A DNA stretch of 64,000 nt. Origin: Atherinomorus stipes. Its lineage: Eukaryota; Chordata; Actinopteri; Atheriniformes; Atherinidae. This document shows, in pieces, positions 24,681 to 35,074 of this stretch; the stretch's first letter is position 1, and each line of letters opens with the position of its first letter. The stretch spans positions 1 to 64,000 of the forward strand of contig JALJCO010008637.1 in NCBI GenBank assembly GCA_023101725.1, given 5' to 3'. The translations under genes were made by a program, and so were the position numbers. The notes under the pieces were generated by a model. That model was not told where the DNA came from and ran no database searches. It was given only the letters and a program-made list of their open reading frames with translations.

Positions 24681-26335
24681 GGATATGCAAATTAGCAATG
24701 ATAAATGACTTCCTACCTCATTAAATTACATGGTAGTAAAGAAGGGGATCAAAAGGCCATTAACCCAGTTGTTTTTCTCAGGAGACTTTCCATTTTTAAC
24801 CAGCTATGCTCATCTTTCCTCAACTATAAGCTGTTTTAGATATAAATATTTTCATTTTTAAAGCTGACATTTTTCTTTTTTTTCTTCTTGATTCTTCCAA
24901 CATTTCTTTTTTAATAGTTTTGGCTCTGTCACCATCTTTTGGCCCACTAGCTCATCATCACAGTTTTTTTTTCTCCAATTGTGACATGTGTACTGTTTAT
25001 TTTATCAAATCTATTCTTACTTTGTCAGTAGTAGCATGTGTGCATCTTCGTGTGGCTAAGTTACGACAGCCCTCAGCATGTTGCTGGCAGTCAGAACAGA
25101 GTGTGTGTATTTGTGGTGTGTCAGCTCCAAGTCATTACACGCTGTCATGTGTTTGTCTCTGCACTGACTCAGTTGTCAGTCACCACAAGTTCAAAGTTTG
25201 TCCATTGGGAACTTTGGACAAAGCTGAAGCTGTTCGTTATGTCAGTAAGACAATGGAAAAGTTGTCATGTAGCTCCACCTTGTGACTGCATATCACCCCT
25301 TCATCTCTTCATAACCACAGCGGCTTTGCTTAAATTGCACTCTGCACATTGCATGAAAATTTGAAATCTTAACATCACATAAATGACCAGTTGGTATGTT
25401 TTTCATCTGTCCATCCATTACAACAAATGTGTAAAAAAACTACACACCACTGTATATAGTTTGTACTGCAATGAGGATTAAGTTTTCTGGAGTAATGAGG
25501 CCAAAAATGAGCAAAATGAATCACATATTCTCTCATCTATTTAAGGAGTCGGACCTTTAAATATTTTCATCTTCTTGCTTTTTGAGCACAGCTTAAAGGA
25601 ATAGAGACCCTGACCTTACCACACCACGGCGACATTATTATCATCGTTATTATCATTAATGTCAGTGCTGTCTGTAGACTGATTGTTCCAGCAGCTTATC
25701 ACCTGTCTGTCCACATTAAATCTGGGATGAGAAACCCCTGTGTGTGTGGCCATTGTGTGTTTTGTATGTTTTGCTGCTGGGCTATTTGGGTATTCAGTTT
25801 ATTTTGAGAACTCCTCCTTCCCAGATGGTGTGTGTTTTTGCAAATGTGTGTATGACCACAGGTGCTGGATCTGGCTTCCCTCTGTATGACAGATGGACCT
25901 GCCATCTTGTTCTCCCCATGTACATGTTCCCTTCTCTCTTTCTCTTCCCCTCTCCTCTTTGTCATCACTCTCATATTCATGTACAATCCCATTTCCCCAA
26001 AAACCCCATAAATAGGACCCTGTTTAAAACCACAAACACTTATTAATACTGTAATTGTGAAAGCAATTTCTTTTCCACCAAATGGTGGAAGATAACAGCA
26101 TGGTTGTAAGATGTGCTGGATTAGACATCATCATGGTACGAAGCATGGGGGGCGAGGGGAGCTCTGCTCCCCTGAAAAGCAGATGAGTTTCTCTGAAAAC
26201 ACTCATGAGACACGAAGGGGATGCTCTAAAAATAGTCCTCTAAGAAACAGTTTGTAGGTATAAACAGATGGATGGAGCTAAGGGAAAAAAAAATCCTCAC
26301 CACCATCGGGTTATAGTTTATTTTATTTTCCATAA
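24136..26335. other. Intron sequence with (TA)n microsatellite
   Basis: Holds a TA run with one interruption at about 24637-24680 and short CA/GT tracts. The open frames here lack conserved motifs. No exon is supported. Confidence 0.45.
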
Positions 26336-26339
26336 GTTT

Positions 26340-26445
26340 CCTAATGAATGAATGAATGAATGAATCTTTATTGTCATTGAACCAGCGTCCCAGTACAACA
26401 AAATTTCTTCCAAGTACAACCCGTCCAACACTGGAACCAGGAGGT
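26340..26445 (-). mobile_element. Retroposon 3' tail with (ATTC)n
   Basis: On the minus strand the sequence ends ..TTCAATGACAATAAAGATTC followed by an ATTC array. This is a common arrangement at LINE or SINE 3' ends in fish. A similar phrase occurs near 11960 (ATTGTTATTGAACCGGTGTCCC). Only the tail is recognisable. Confidence 0.4.
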
Positions 26446-27374
26446 ATTGAGGGAAGCAGCATATGCACGCGCTCCCATGATGTCTCTTGAATTAAAAAAT
26501 AGCATTAATTTGTCAGCATTGCGTCTCCTAAATTTCCTGAAGAACTCAGGTGATCAATCTGTTTCTTTCAGTGCTTTGAACAGCTGCACTGTTGTTGTAT
26601 GAAGAGCCAGCCAAACCAGAACCACCAAAACTTGCTTCTTTTTGTGGTTGTTAAAATAACTTTCTGTCTCTATGAGATGTTGAATCAGCTGCATACAGTA
26701 GAAACAGAATGTTTTTGGCAATAACCCTGTTTGACTGCTGTGCTGTGTATACTGTATGCATAAGACTTGCAAAGTTTCTTTGCACACTCATTTATGAGGC
26801 TCAGTAAGTTTTCTGAAAACATATCTTTAAATGTGTTGCTCCCACACCTATTATATATGTTTTGTTTTGCATCAGTGGTGTCTTCAGAGATGTTCAAACT
26901 GCCCATATCATGCACAGTACACTCTCATGTCATTATCAGTGCTGCCTTTGAAACTGTGTTAAGTCCATCATCTCTTTCATCCTGAAAAGAAACCGCCTGT
27001 GTTTTCTAAAAAGAATTTTGCCGCTTCATTCCTCATACAACAGGACAACATGGCATGTTTGAGTTTGTGCCCAGAGAGGATGGTTGTGTTTTTCTGGGTC
27101 TTTGTTTGTATGGTTTTGTCTTTGCTTGGAAGAGAGCCTGGATTTGTGGGTCCAGTATTGAGTTGTCCTCAGTGACAATTTTCTGGAGTCTTTTTGAAGT
27201 TATTTCCATGCAAAGCTGCCTGACCTGATGACATGAAGATTGCAGCCACCCACTCTGGGATTTTCATCTTTGTTTTTGCACATAGAGATTTCTCTGTTTT
27301 AAAATAATTTATTTTGTTTGTTTGTTTGGTTTTTTGCTCCCACAATTTTGAGTTTGAGATATATTCTGGAATTG

Positions 27375-27670
27375 AAACACGTAACCTAAGTGGAAGAAGG
27401 GGTGCTACCGCAGGTCCTTCATTCCTACTGCTGTCAGACTGTATAATTCATCTGTGTAGCTACTTATGGGCAACGATCTCTTATATTTCATATATATTTA
27501 TTCTTACTCCTCGTTTGCAGATTTTAATTTTTGTTTTTTATCTACTTATTTACTTTTCTTTTCTTTTGCACTTTCTAGACAGTATGCTTCCCTTTTTTTT
27601 AACCTTTTGAAGAGCTGATGTAATCAGTGAATTTCTCCAATGTAAGATAATAAAGTCTTATCTTATCTTA
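27375..27670 (+). mobile_element. LINE 3' end with (CTTAT)n-like tail
   Basis: A frame near 27410 reads RSFLPTAVRLYNSSV, a motif seen at the C-terminus of several fish LINE polyproteins. About 200 bases later come AATTTCTCCAATG, AATAAAGTCTTATCTTATCTT and the end. The order (C-terminal motif, AT-rich 3' region, short tandem tail) fits a 5'-truncated LINE insertion. I cannot assign the clade with confidence. Confidence 0.55.
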
Positions 27671-28068
27671 ACTTGTGTAAGTTTCGGCAGAGTGTTAAAC
27701 ATACAGTTTCACAGCTTATCAGCAGTTTTACAAAAGGTGTTGTACACTCTTACTCTTTGATTTTTGTATTATGAGATCAACCCACGTGATATATGCTAAC
27801 TTCTGCTTTAATGTCACAGACATAATATAGCGCCATTATTTGCTGATATTACTTGCATTATATATATTCAAGCTAAATACTGTATCTTGACACTGATCAT
27901 CAGACATTCAGCACTAACCAGTATCATAAAGAAAGAAGTACGTTAAATAGCATTCTTTTATGCACTATGTCACCAGTGCACTGATAAGCGTGTGGTGCAC
28001 CTGACATTATTGCTCCTGGTTTTGTGTGCGTGTGTTGCACAACGTTGAGCTCTGTCTGTACATTGTAG

Positions 28069-28191
28069 GTAGAATCACCTGAAGTTCCCTTTGATGACGA
28101 GGCATGGCCTCACCCAGAGGGAGAGAGGCTGAATGACGTCCCAGCCCCGCCCTTTTCCTCTCTCTATTCACAAAGCCACATCTACTACCAG
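28069..28191 (+). CDS. dlg2: 41-codon cassette exon of the dlg2-like gene
   Basis: Flanked by CATTGTAG and GGTAATCCC and open in phase 0 at both ends, so it can join the exon ending at 22281 without a shift. It encodes VESPEVPFDDEAWPHPEGE, then RLNDVPAPPFSSLYSQSHI, then YYQ. It is GC-rich against an AT-rich intron and has no stop. I do not recognise it from the common DLG isoforms, where the VHGYV segment leads directly toward an IIVNTDTL segment. It may be an alternative or fish-specific insert in the linker before PDZ1. The prediction rests on splice sites, phase and composition; product identity follows from position. Confidence 0.65.
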
Positions 28192-30384
28192 GTAATCCCG
28201 CCTTTACGAGTATCGCATGCGTTCACGGCCGCCTTCATTTGTGTTCCATCTTTGGTTCTCATTCGTTTTCAAATCTGACGTTCAGATTTAACCGGCACGT
28301 TGTTCCATTTTCTATGTTTATTTTTATTTTTTTTACGTACATTTGCAAATTTTCCAATATTCTTGGAAAATGTTTTGAATGCAATTTATTAACATTGTGC
28401 TTTTACAGAAACAGTTCCTGGGGTCCCATGTAGCATTTTACATCAATAAAGTGTTCACAACATTAACAGGGCACTTTTCCTCTGTGCATTTGGAGCTGAA
28501 GTGCCAGGGGTCTCAGTAGCAGATGGCAGAGGGAATCAAACGTAAAAGAAAAATAGCTCCAGACAAGTTTATATTTTTAGAGCAAGGAAACACAGCTGGA
28601 GGGGACGCAGCAGGGAGGGATGGGACAAGTGTATCAGCTTTACGATATGCCATGGTTTAATTTAAAGAAAGACTATAGGTCACTGCCAATGATGTTGTTT
28701 TTCTGGACAGCACTTTAGTCTGCCCTGATGCTGTTTTAAAATGTGCTTCATATATAAAGTCATTTGGTATGTTCTTTATTTCAGATAGTTACTGATTTTG
28801 ATGGAAGTTTAATACTTACAAAATGCTACATGTAGGACTTTAAAAGATAATATTCACTGTTTATTTGCCTGCATGATTTAGCATGGCAGTACTTCATTAT
28901 ATATATCTTACACTCATCTCCTAATCCCACTATCAAAATGTTGCTTTAATGGTTCTGTACTTTCTGGTTTTTGCTCTATGGACCATGTGCATTCAGAGCA
29001 TGCAAGTATGTTTGTGTGATATGAGTAATTTGCATTGTTTTATTTCCGTACTTTTCATTTTTAATACTTAAAAGGTATAAATTGTTGCATTTGTATTCAA
29101 CATCTTTTCAGTCCATCTCTGTCAGTCTTAGTATTCATTAGGCCCGAATGAAGCTGAGAAAGTTTCAAATTTCATCCTCTCAGTTTGCTTGTACTGTAGT
29201 TGTGGTTTATAAACTGAGGGAGGCAGCAGAGGCCAGAAAGATAATAGTATTTGATTCCATCAAATATGCTGAATGAAATCAATTCACTAGATTGTTTGGT
29301 GGCCAACACTGCAACTTGATTACAGAAGCTCATTAATGAGAGTATTAGGAGTTATATTATTTATTAGTATTGATAGAGCTGCTAGTTAGTGGGAGACTGA
29401 CTAAGGCCATCTTTTGAACTTGTATCAACATGTGTCCCAGCTGATTGGATCACAGGTGGACAGTGCTGAATACAGGTCTAAATGGACTCAGGACACTGAG
29501 AACTCATTCAGATCTGATTGCTCAGTCTCCATGTAAGCAGCAGGGCTTTTACAAGGTAACAATAAGCAGTTGTGAAACTGGATTTTGTGTAAATAATTAC
29601 AGTCCAGGTAATTTTGAGACCTGATGATGTCCTGTTTGTTGCACAGCTGACTGTGTGATAACAAATATTCAATTAAAATGTCGTGCAGCTAATCTGGGAT
29701 CATATGTGATTACTCAAGGTGCATGTAGGACACAATTTATTGCCAACTGTAAACAGATGTGCATGGAGATGTGCAATCACCCAGGACATGTTGATATCAG
29801 GTCTGAACCATGCCTTAGGGTAACAGCACAACCAATCTTTTAAATAACTCCCTAGCTAAATTTATGGCTGTTGCAGAGGCTGAATGAGGTGGAACAGTAA
29901 AGAGCAATCTGCTCTTTTTCTTTATAAATGCACACAGCAAGAGTCTTTAAGTCCACTCAGAGACTTTAGTGGCTTTTAGGCATTAAGCTAATGCATATAA
30001 TTAGGAAGGAATAAAGACAGAGAGAGCCAGGGCGTGGCAAGAGATGGGATGAGGAGAGAGGCAGGCAGATGCAGAAACGGAGGAGATTTGTTGCTGGATG
30101 TTAATCATCAAGTCTCTCAGCTAATTTGCTCCTCACCAAACAATCCACTTTCCCTTTCACTGATTCAGTAATAGAAATCAAGAATGACTTATACATGTGC
30201 AGTGAACTTACTGTAATGTGATATTTGCTCTGCTGTATGGGTCCATTTGACTAATCAGTTTAACAGCTGCTGTTCAGACCACATTTAAGGAGGGACCAGG
30301 CTGTCTTATTGACTTAAACACAGTATGCAGATGAAATTCTTAAATGATAAGTTAAATTACACCATATTTTGTGCTAATTGAGTA
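28192..30384. other. Intron sequence, no feature recognised
   Basis: AT-rich sequence with a T run near 28320-28334. No exon or element end is supported before the Tc1-like element at 30387. Confidence 0.45.
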
Positions 30385-30386
30385 TA

Positions 30387-31932
30387 CAGGGAGTGCAGAA
30401 TTATTAGGCAAATGAGTATTTTGACCACATCATCCTCTTTATGCATGTTGTCTTACTCTAAGCTGTATAGGCCGAAAGCCTACTACCAGTTAAGCATATC
30501 AGGTGATTTGCATCTCTGTAATGAGAAGGGGTGTGGTCTAATGACATCAACACCCTATATCAGGTGTATTAGGCAAACAGAATTATTCGGCAACTTAACA
30601 ATAAACAAATATATACCCATTTCAATTATTTATTTTCACCAGGGAAACCGATATAACAGCTCAACATTCACAAATATACATTTCTGACGTTCAAAAACAA
30701 ATCAATGACGAATATAGCCACCTTTCTTTGCAAGGACACTCAAAGGCCTGCCATCAATGGATCCTGTCAGTGTTTTGATCTGTTCACTGTCAACATTGCA
30801 TGCAGCAGCAACCACAGCCTCCCAGACACTGTTCAGAGAGGTGTACTGTTTCCCCTCCTTGTAAATCTCACATTTGATGAGGGACCACAGGTTCTCTATG
30901 GGGTTCAGATCAGGTGAACAAGGAGGCCATGTCATTAGTTTTTCTTCTTTTAGACCCTTTCTTGCCAGCCACGCTGTGGAGTACTTGGATGCATGTGATG
31001 GAGAATTGTCCTGCATGAAAATCACGTTTTTCTTGAAGGATGTGGTCTTCTTCCTGTACCACTGCTTGAAGAAGGTGTCTTCCAGAAACTGGCAGTAGGA
31101 CTGGGAGTTGAGCTTGACTCCATCCTCAACCCGAAAAGGCCCCACAAGCTCATCTTTGATGATACCAGCCCATACCAGTACCCCACCTCCACCTTGCTGG
31201 CGTCTGAGTCGGACTGGAGCTCTCTGCCCTCTACCGATCCAGCCAGGGGCCCATCCATCTGGCCCATCAAGACTCACTCTCATTTCATCAGTCCATAAAA
31301 CCTTAGAAAAATCGGTCTTGAGATATTTCTTGGCCCAGTCTTGACGTTTCAGCTTGTGTGTCTTGTTCAGTGGTGGTGGTTTTTCAGCCTTTCTTACCTT
31401 GGCCATGTCTCTGAGTATTGCAGACCTTGTGCTTTTGGACACTCCAGTGATGTTGCAGCTCTGAAATACAGCAAAACTGCTGGCAAGTGGCATCTTGGCA
31501 CTTGACTTTTCTCAGTTCGTGGGCAGTTATTTTGCGCCTTGGTTTTTCCACACGTTTCTTGCGACCCTGTTGATTATTTTGAATGAAGCACTTGATTGTT
31601 CGATGAGCACGCTTAGAAGCTTGGCAATTTTAAGTGCTGCATCCCTCTGCAAGATATGTCACTATTTTTGACTTTTCGGAGCCTGTCAAGTCCCTCTTCT
31701 GACCCATTTTGCCAAAGGAAAGGAAGTTGCCTAATAATTCTGTTTGCCTAATACACCTGATATAGGGTGTTGATGTCATTGACCACACCCCTTCTCACGA
31801 CAGAGATGCAAATCACCTGATATGCTTAACTGGTAGTAGGCTTTCGGCCTATACAGGTTGGAGTAAGACAGCATGCATAAAGAGGATGATGTGGTCAAAA
31901 TACTCATTTGCCTAATAATTCTGCACTCCCTG
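30387..31932 (-). mobile_element. Tc1/mariner element with about 210-bp terminal inverted repeats
   Basis: The ends are CAGGGAGTGCAGAATTATTA and its inverse, flanked by TA at 30385-30386 and 31933-31934, the standard Tc1/mariner duplication. The inverted repeats extend inward about 210 bases and stay very similar, with phrases such as TAAGCATATCAGGTGATTTGC readable at both ends. The 1546-bp length is usual for a full Tc1-like copy. It carries a minus-strand transposase gene whose N-terminus is broken (see the next entry). Confidence 0.96.
30702..31706 (-). pseudogene. Tc1-like DDE transposase, N-terminus frameshifted
   Basis: This enzyme would cut and paste the surrounding element in the nucleus. 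The open part (263 codons, 31493 down to 30702) holds the catalytic core: VLWTDEMRVSLDG with the first Asp, VIFMQDNSPSHAS with the second Asp, and SPDLNPIENLWSLIK with the Glu at DD34E-like spacing, plus the glycine-rich RRQQGGGGVLVWAG. The start codon of the family lies near 31707, reading MGQKRDLTGSEKSK. The frame then fails about 25 codons in, within the first helix-turn-helix, so the paired-like DNA-binding region is split from the core. The core looks intact, which suggests recent insertion. Confidence 0.92.
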
Positions 31933-32011
31933 TAATGTGAGCCTCCCCATTGCTTTTAACCTACAGCTGGCCAAATGTGGTCGAATGTTCATTATTGTAA
32001 TGGTCACACTT

Positions 32012-33468
32012 GTACTGATTTACTAAAAGTTTGCGTGTACTAAGATTGCAAGTTTAATTGCGCACACAAAAGCCTCAGGGATTTACTAAGAAGGCGCAAT
32101 GAGAATTGCGTTAAACGTTAATCTGCCAGAACGTGAAAAACACTGGGAGGAGACTATGCAAACTGATCAGCTTTGCATAAGCAATGTGATTCATCAACCA
32201 TGAAACAGATTGCGGGCACTATTTTTTGTTACCGACATGCCACATTGGGTCAAAATCATTTATTAAGAGGTCTGAGGGAAACGCTTAAAGTTTTCATTAT
32301 TTAAAGGGACGAGAGGCAAGATTAAGAAACGAAACTCGCGACTGCTGCGACTGGCGCTTCAGGTAACTACAGCCACGAGCCAAGCTGTCACGGGAGCGTG
32401 CACAAACTGAAGCTATAATTTTGTTTACTAACCTTTTTTCTTCGTAGTTACACTTTTTAGTGTCTTTCAGTTTATCTGGATCGTTTGCTGATGGCAGAAG
32501 AATCCATAACTATCGCTTACAGTGTTTGAATTTACCACGACCGTCTTCTTCTTGTATCAAAACTGCGGATGTAGCGTCATTTGACGTCACGTCTGCAGGG
32601 CAGCGCGGGAAATTCGGCCACCGAATTGCAGCACATTTTGCAGCACACAGCCTGTTCAAGGCAACGGAGAGAAACATGGGTGGAAACGTTATTTTTGGTA
32701 TTTTGTGCTTCATCACCCATTAGTAATAAAAAAAAAAATGGACATGCATGTTTGATTTTTTTAAATTCCTGCCTCTAGTCTCTTTAATTAAATAATACTG
32801 CTAACATGGCAAACATCACTATTTAACACAGGCTTATTCTAGACAAATAAATCCGAACATTTGCTATTACTGTAGCATGTTTTTTTTATTTAGATCAGCT
32901 CCTGCACGCGCCTTCTCTCCAGACCATGGCTGCTGCTGCTTTGCAACTGCTGGCAGACATGTAGCTACTGGCTGGTCTCCATGTCACAAGAGCAGAAATT
33001 TTGTGGCACGTCGTTTTGGCTGAACGAACAAGAAAATGTTCCGGACAGAGTTGAAGGGAGAGTGGGGCTGTGCTGACTTTTCCGCAATATTTCCTGATGT
33101 ATGAAAGTGCCCGGGATGCAATAAGTCCGCAAGGAAGCGGCATGTTTGAAAAGACGAGTCTGTTTAAAGAGTGGATGGACTTTACTGCTCACGTTCCGCA
33201 ATGCAAGTCTGAAAATGGCTTTAGTGTGATCTTTATTATAAGTAGGTCATTCAGCAAAAGCTTAAATGGCCAGGGCTGCACCTAAAATAGCTTTTATTTT
33301 AATAATGGCTTTTTTTTTTTATAAATATCGATCGATACAGATTTTTTTTTTTTAGCAATAATCTTTTTTTCTATACTGTCCAGCCCTACGGTAAACTCAA
33401 AGCGTGCAATGTATTTGTGCTGCAAACAAATGATCACTCTTTATTTGAGATCTTAGTAAATCAGGGTC
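32012..33468. mobile_element. Possible Harbinger-type MITE mosaic
   Basis: The left end reads CTGATTTACTAAAAGTTTGC and the right end, reverse complemented, reads CTGATTTACTAAGATCTC. This matches teleost elements whose termini contain TGATTTACTAA. The interior has T runs and an AT-rich hAT-like end (CTGTCCAGCCCTA near 33380), so at least one other element is probably nested. No frame with conserved motifs was found, and the boundaries are approximate. Confidence 0.35.
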
Positions 33469-33494
33469 TACTGTAAGTGTCTTGGCGTTAAACT

Positions 33495-33740
33495 ATTATA
33501 CAGAATAAGGGTGTTTTCACACAGGACCTATTTAGGTCGACATAACTGAGTTTTGGTGCCGAATACAGCGCGACTTGGTCTGTGTGAACACACCACTTGC
33601 GCTCGTAGTCAACGTAACTCGCCTGTTCTTGGACCAGCTGGAAAGGGTGGTTTTGGAGCGGCTTGCATCAACCTGAAACGTGGTGCGAGTGGTGTGTGAA
33701 CGCGCACCAACTTTAGCTTGTCCTAAATCCCAGATACTCC
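33495..33740. repeat. GTGTGAAC-rich dispersed repeat fragment
   Basis: Contains GTGTTTTCACACAGG, GTCTGTGTGAACACACCA and GGTGTGTGAACGCGCACC, repeated inverted phrases typical of a fish MITE group. Related phrases occur near 11277 and 13150. The family and true ends are not resolved. Confidence 0.35.
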
Positions 33741-33921
33741 GCCTTTTTGAACTGAACAGGTATTAGTAGGCAGCTGTGCTATTGGGATATCCTTCTTATT
33801 GACAAATAATAGGGTTACACGGCATGCCTAAAAAGTATTATCTTGAGTTTGCTAGCTACTGATGTATTTTTCTAATGTTAACATCAATAGGTCTTCACAA
33901 ACACCGGGCAATTACCAACAA

Positions 33922-34449
33922 GGGATGTGCCCCAATGTCCTCCCTACTCCCTAACCCCACATTCACTACATAGGGCTGCACTACATTGCAGACCTAGTGC
34001 ACTCATTCTGCCTGTGATTCGGACAGGAAGCTGACTACTTTTTCCTCGCTGCAAATCACATAATTACCAGCTGTCACTGTGGCAACCATGGCGGCAACCA
34101 CTGTGCACGAAAAGATGTCATTCTAAATCAAATCCATGATTTTAAGTGAAAATATTTTATTTACTTATTGTGTTTGTTTCCTTTTCTGTTGTATTTTTCT
34201 TTTTTTTCTCGCCGTTTGATGTTATCAACACCTCGCACCATTCTGCACTCATGACTGCAATGCATTGTGGTTTATATTGACCGGTCTAGGGAACATTGAA
34301 GCTTACTAGTTTTCAAAATGCATTATGGGTAATTTTGAGTGCACTACTTTTTTTTCTTTCTGGACATTTGGACACTGCTACAAAATGGCGTGATCCCTAT
34401 GTAGGGCCATATGTAGGGAATAGGGTGTACATTAGGACACAGCCAAGGG
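33922..34449. mobile_element. TIR element (TGTGTCC family)
   Basis: The left end GGATGTGCCCCAATGTCC and the right end, reverse complemented GGCTGTGTCCTAATGTAC, are imperfect inverted repeats. The interior keeps the dispersed CCCTA(C/T)TCCCTA and TGTAGGGAATAGGGTG phrases near each end. A possible 3-bp AAG duplication flanks it. No coding frame. It may be a PIF/Harbinger-type MITE, with superfamily uncertain. Confidence 0.5.
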
Positions 34450-34872
34450 CTTAGCAGGCATCACAAATGCCCATGTTTACTACTTACCGGTACCTGGCTT
34501 TTCGCCAATAATATCTGCGTATGGTCAGGACTTTGCTGTTCAACAGAATCAATCTGCACCTTGCTCTGGTTTGTCTGGACATCCGCTGCCTCCAGCGCTT
34601 ACCAACATTGTTCTCCACACGCAACCGTGTCTCGTCTTCAACGTGCTCCATCATTCAAGTGTGTTTTGTTTACAACTCAGCCAAGCTTCTTTTCTGGCTA
34701 GAATTATGCATCTATTTCCATTTGGTTTGCATGGACATACAACGCTCATTCCATAGATCGACTGCTGGGCGTCGTGATAAAAAAGCATAATGTGAAAAGG
34801 AGCCGTATTAGCTGAAAATTGAAACATTGTATACTTTTCACTGCTGTGGCAGCACCTGGCTCGACCCAAATA

Positions 34873-35072
34873 CACTACTAACAAAAAGTTAGGGATATTC
34901 ATCTTTCGGTGTTTAGAGAACAGAGTGATGCAGAATAAATATTTAACCATTGAACAATGTACATGTGCATTGAAAAGTTTAATTCAGTTCACCTGGAAAG
35001 GTTGAAGTGGATTTTAGATTCATTCTGACATCATACAAAAAGCCAAATATCCTTAACTTTTTGTGAGTAGTG
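34873..35072 (+). mobile_element. 200-bp Tc1/mariner-type MITE (copy A)
   Basis: Begins CACTACTAACAAAAAGTTAG and ends AACTTTTTGTGAGTAGTG, flanked by TA on both sides. It is non-coding. Copy B at 41439-41648 is the same family in the opposite orientation, with most of the interior alignable (for example ATTGAACAATGTACATGTGC). Confidence 0.85.
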
Positions 35073-35074
35073 TA

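Noticed and set aside
30705..31344. Plus-strand and shifted frames across the Tc1-like element
   Set aside because: They are shadows of the transposase core, whose DDE motifs lie on the minus strand in one frame.
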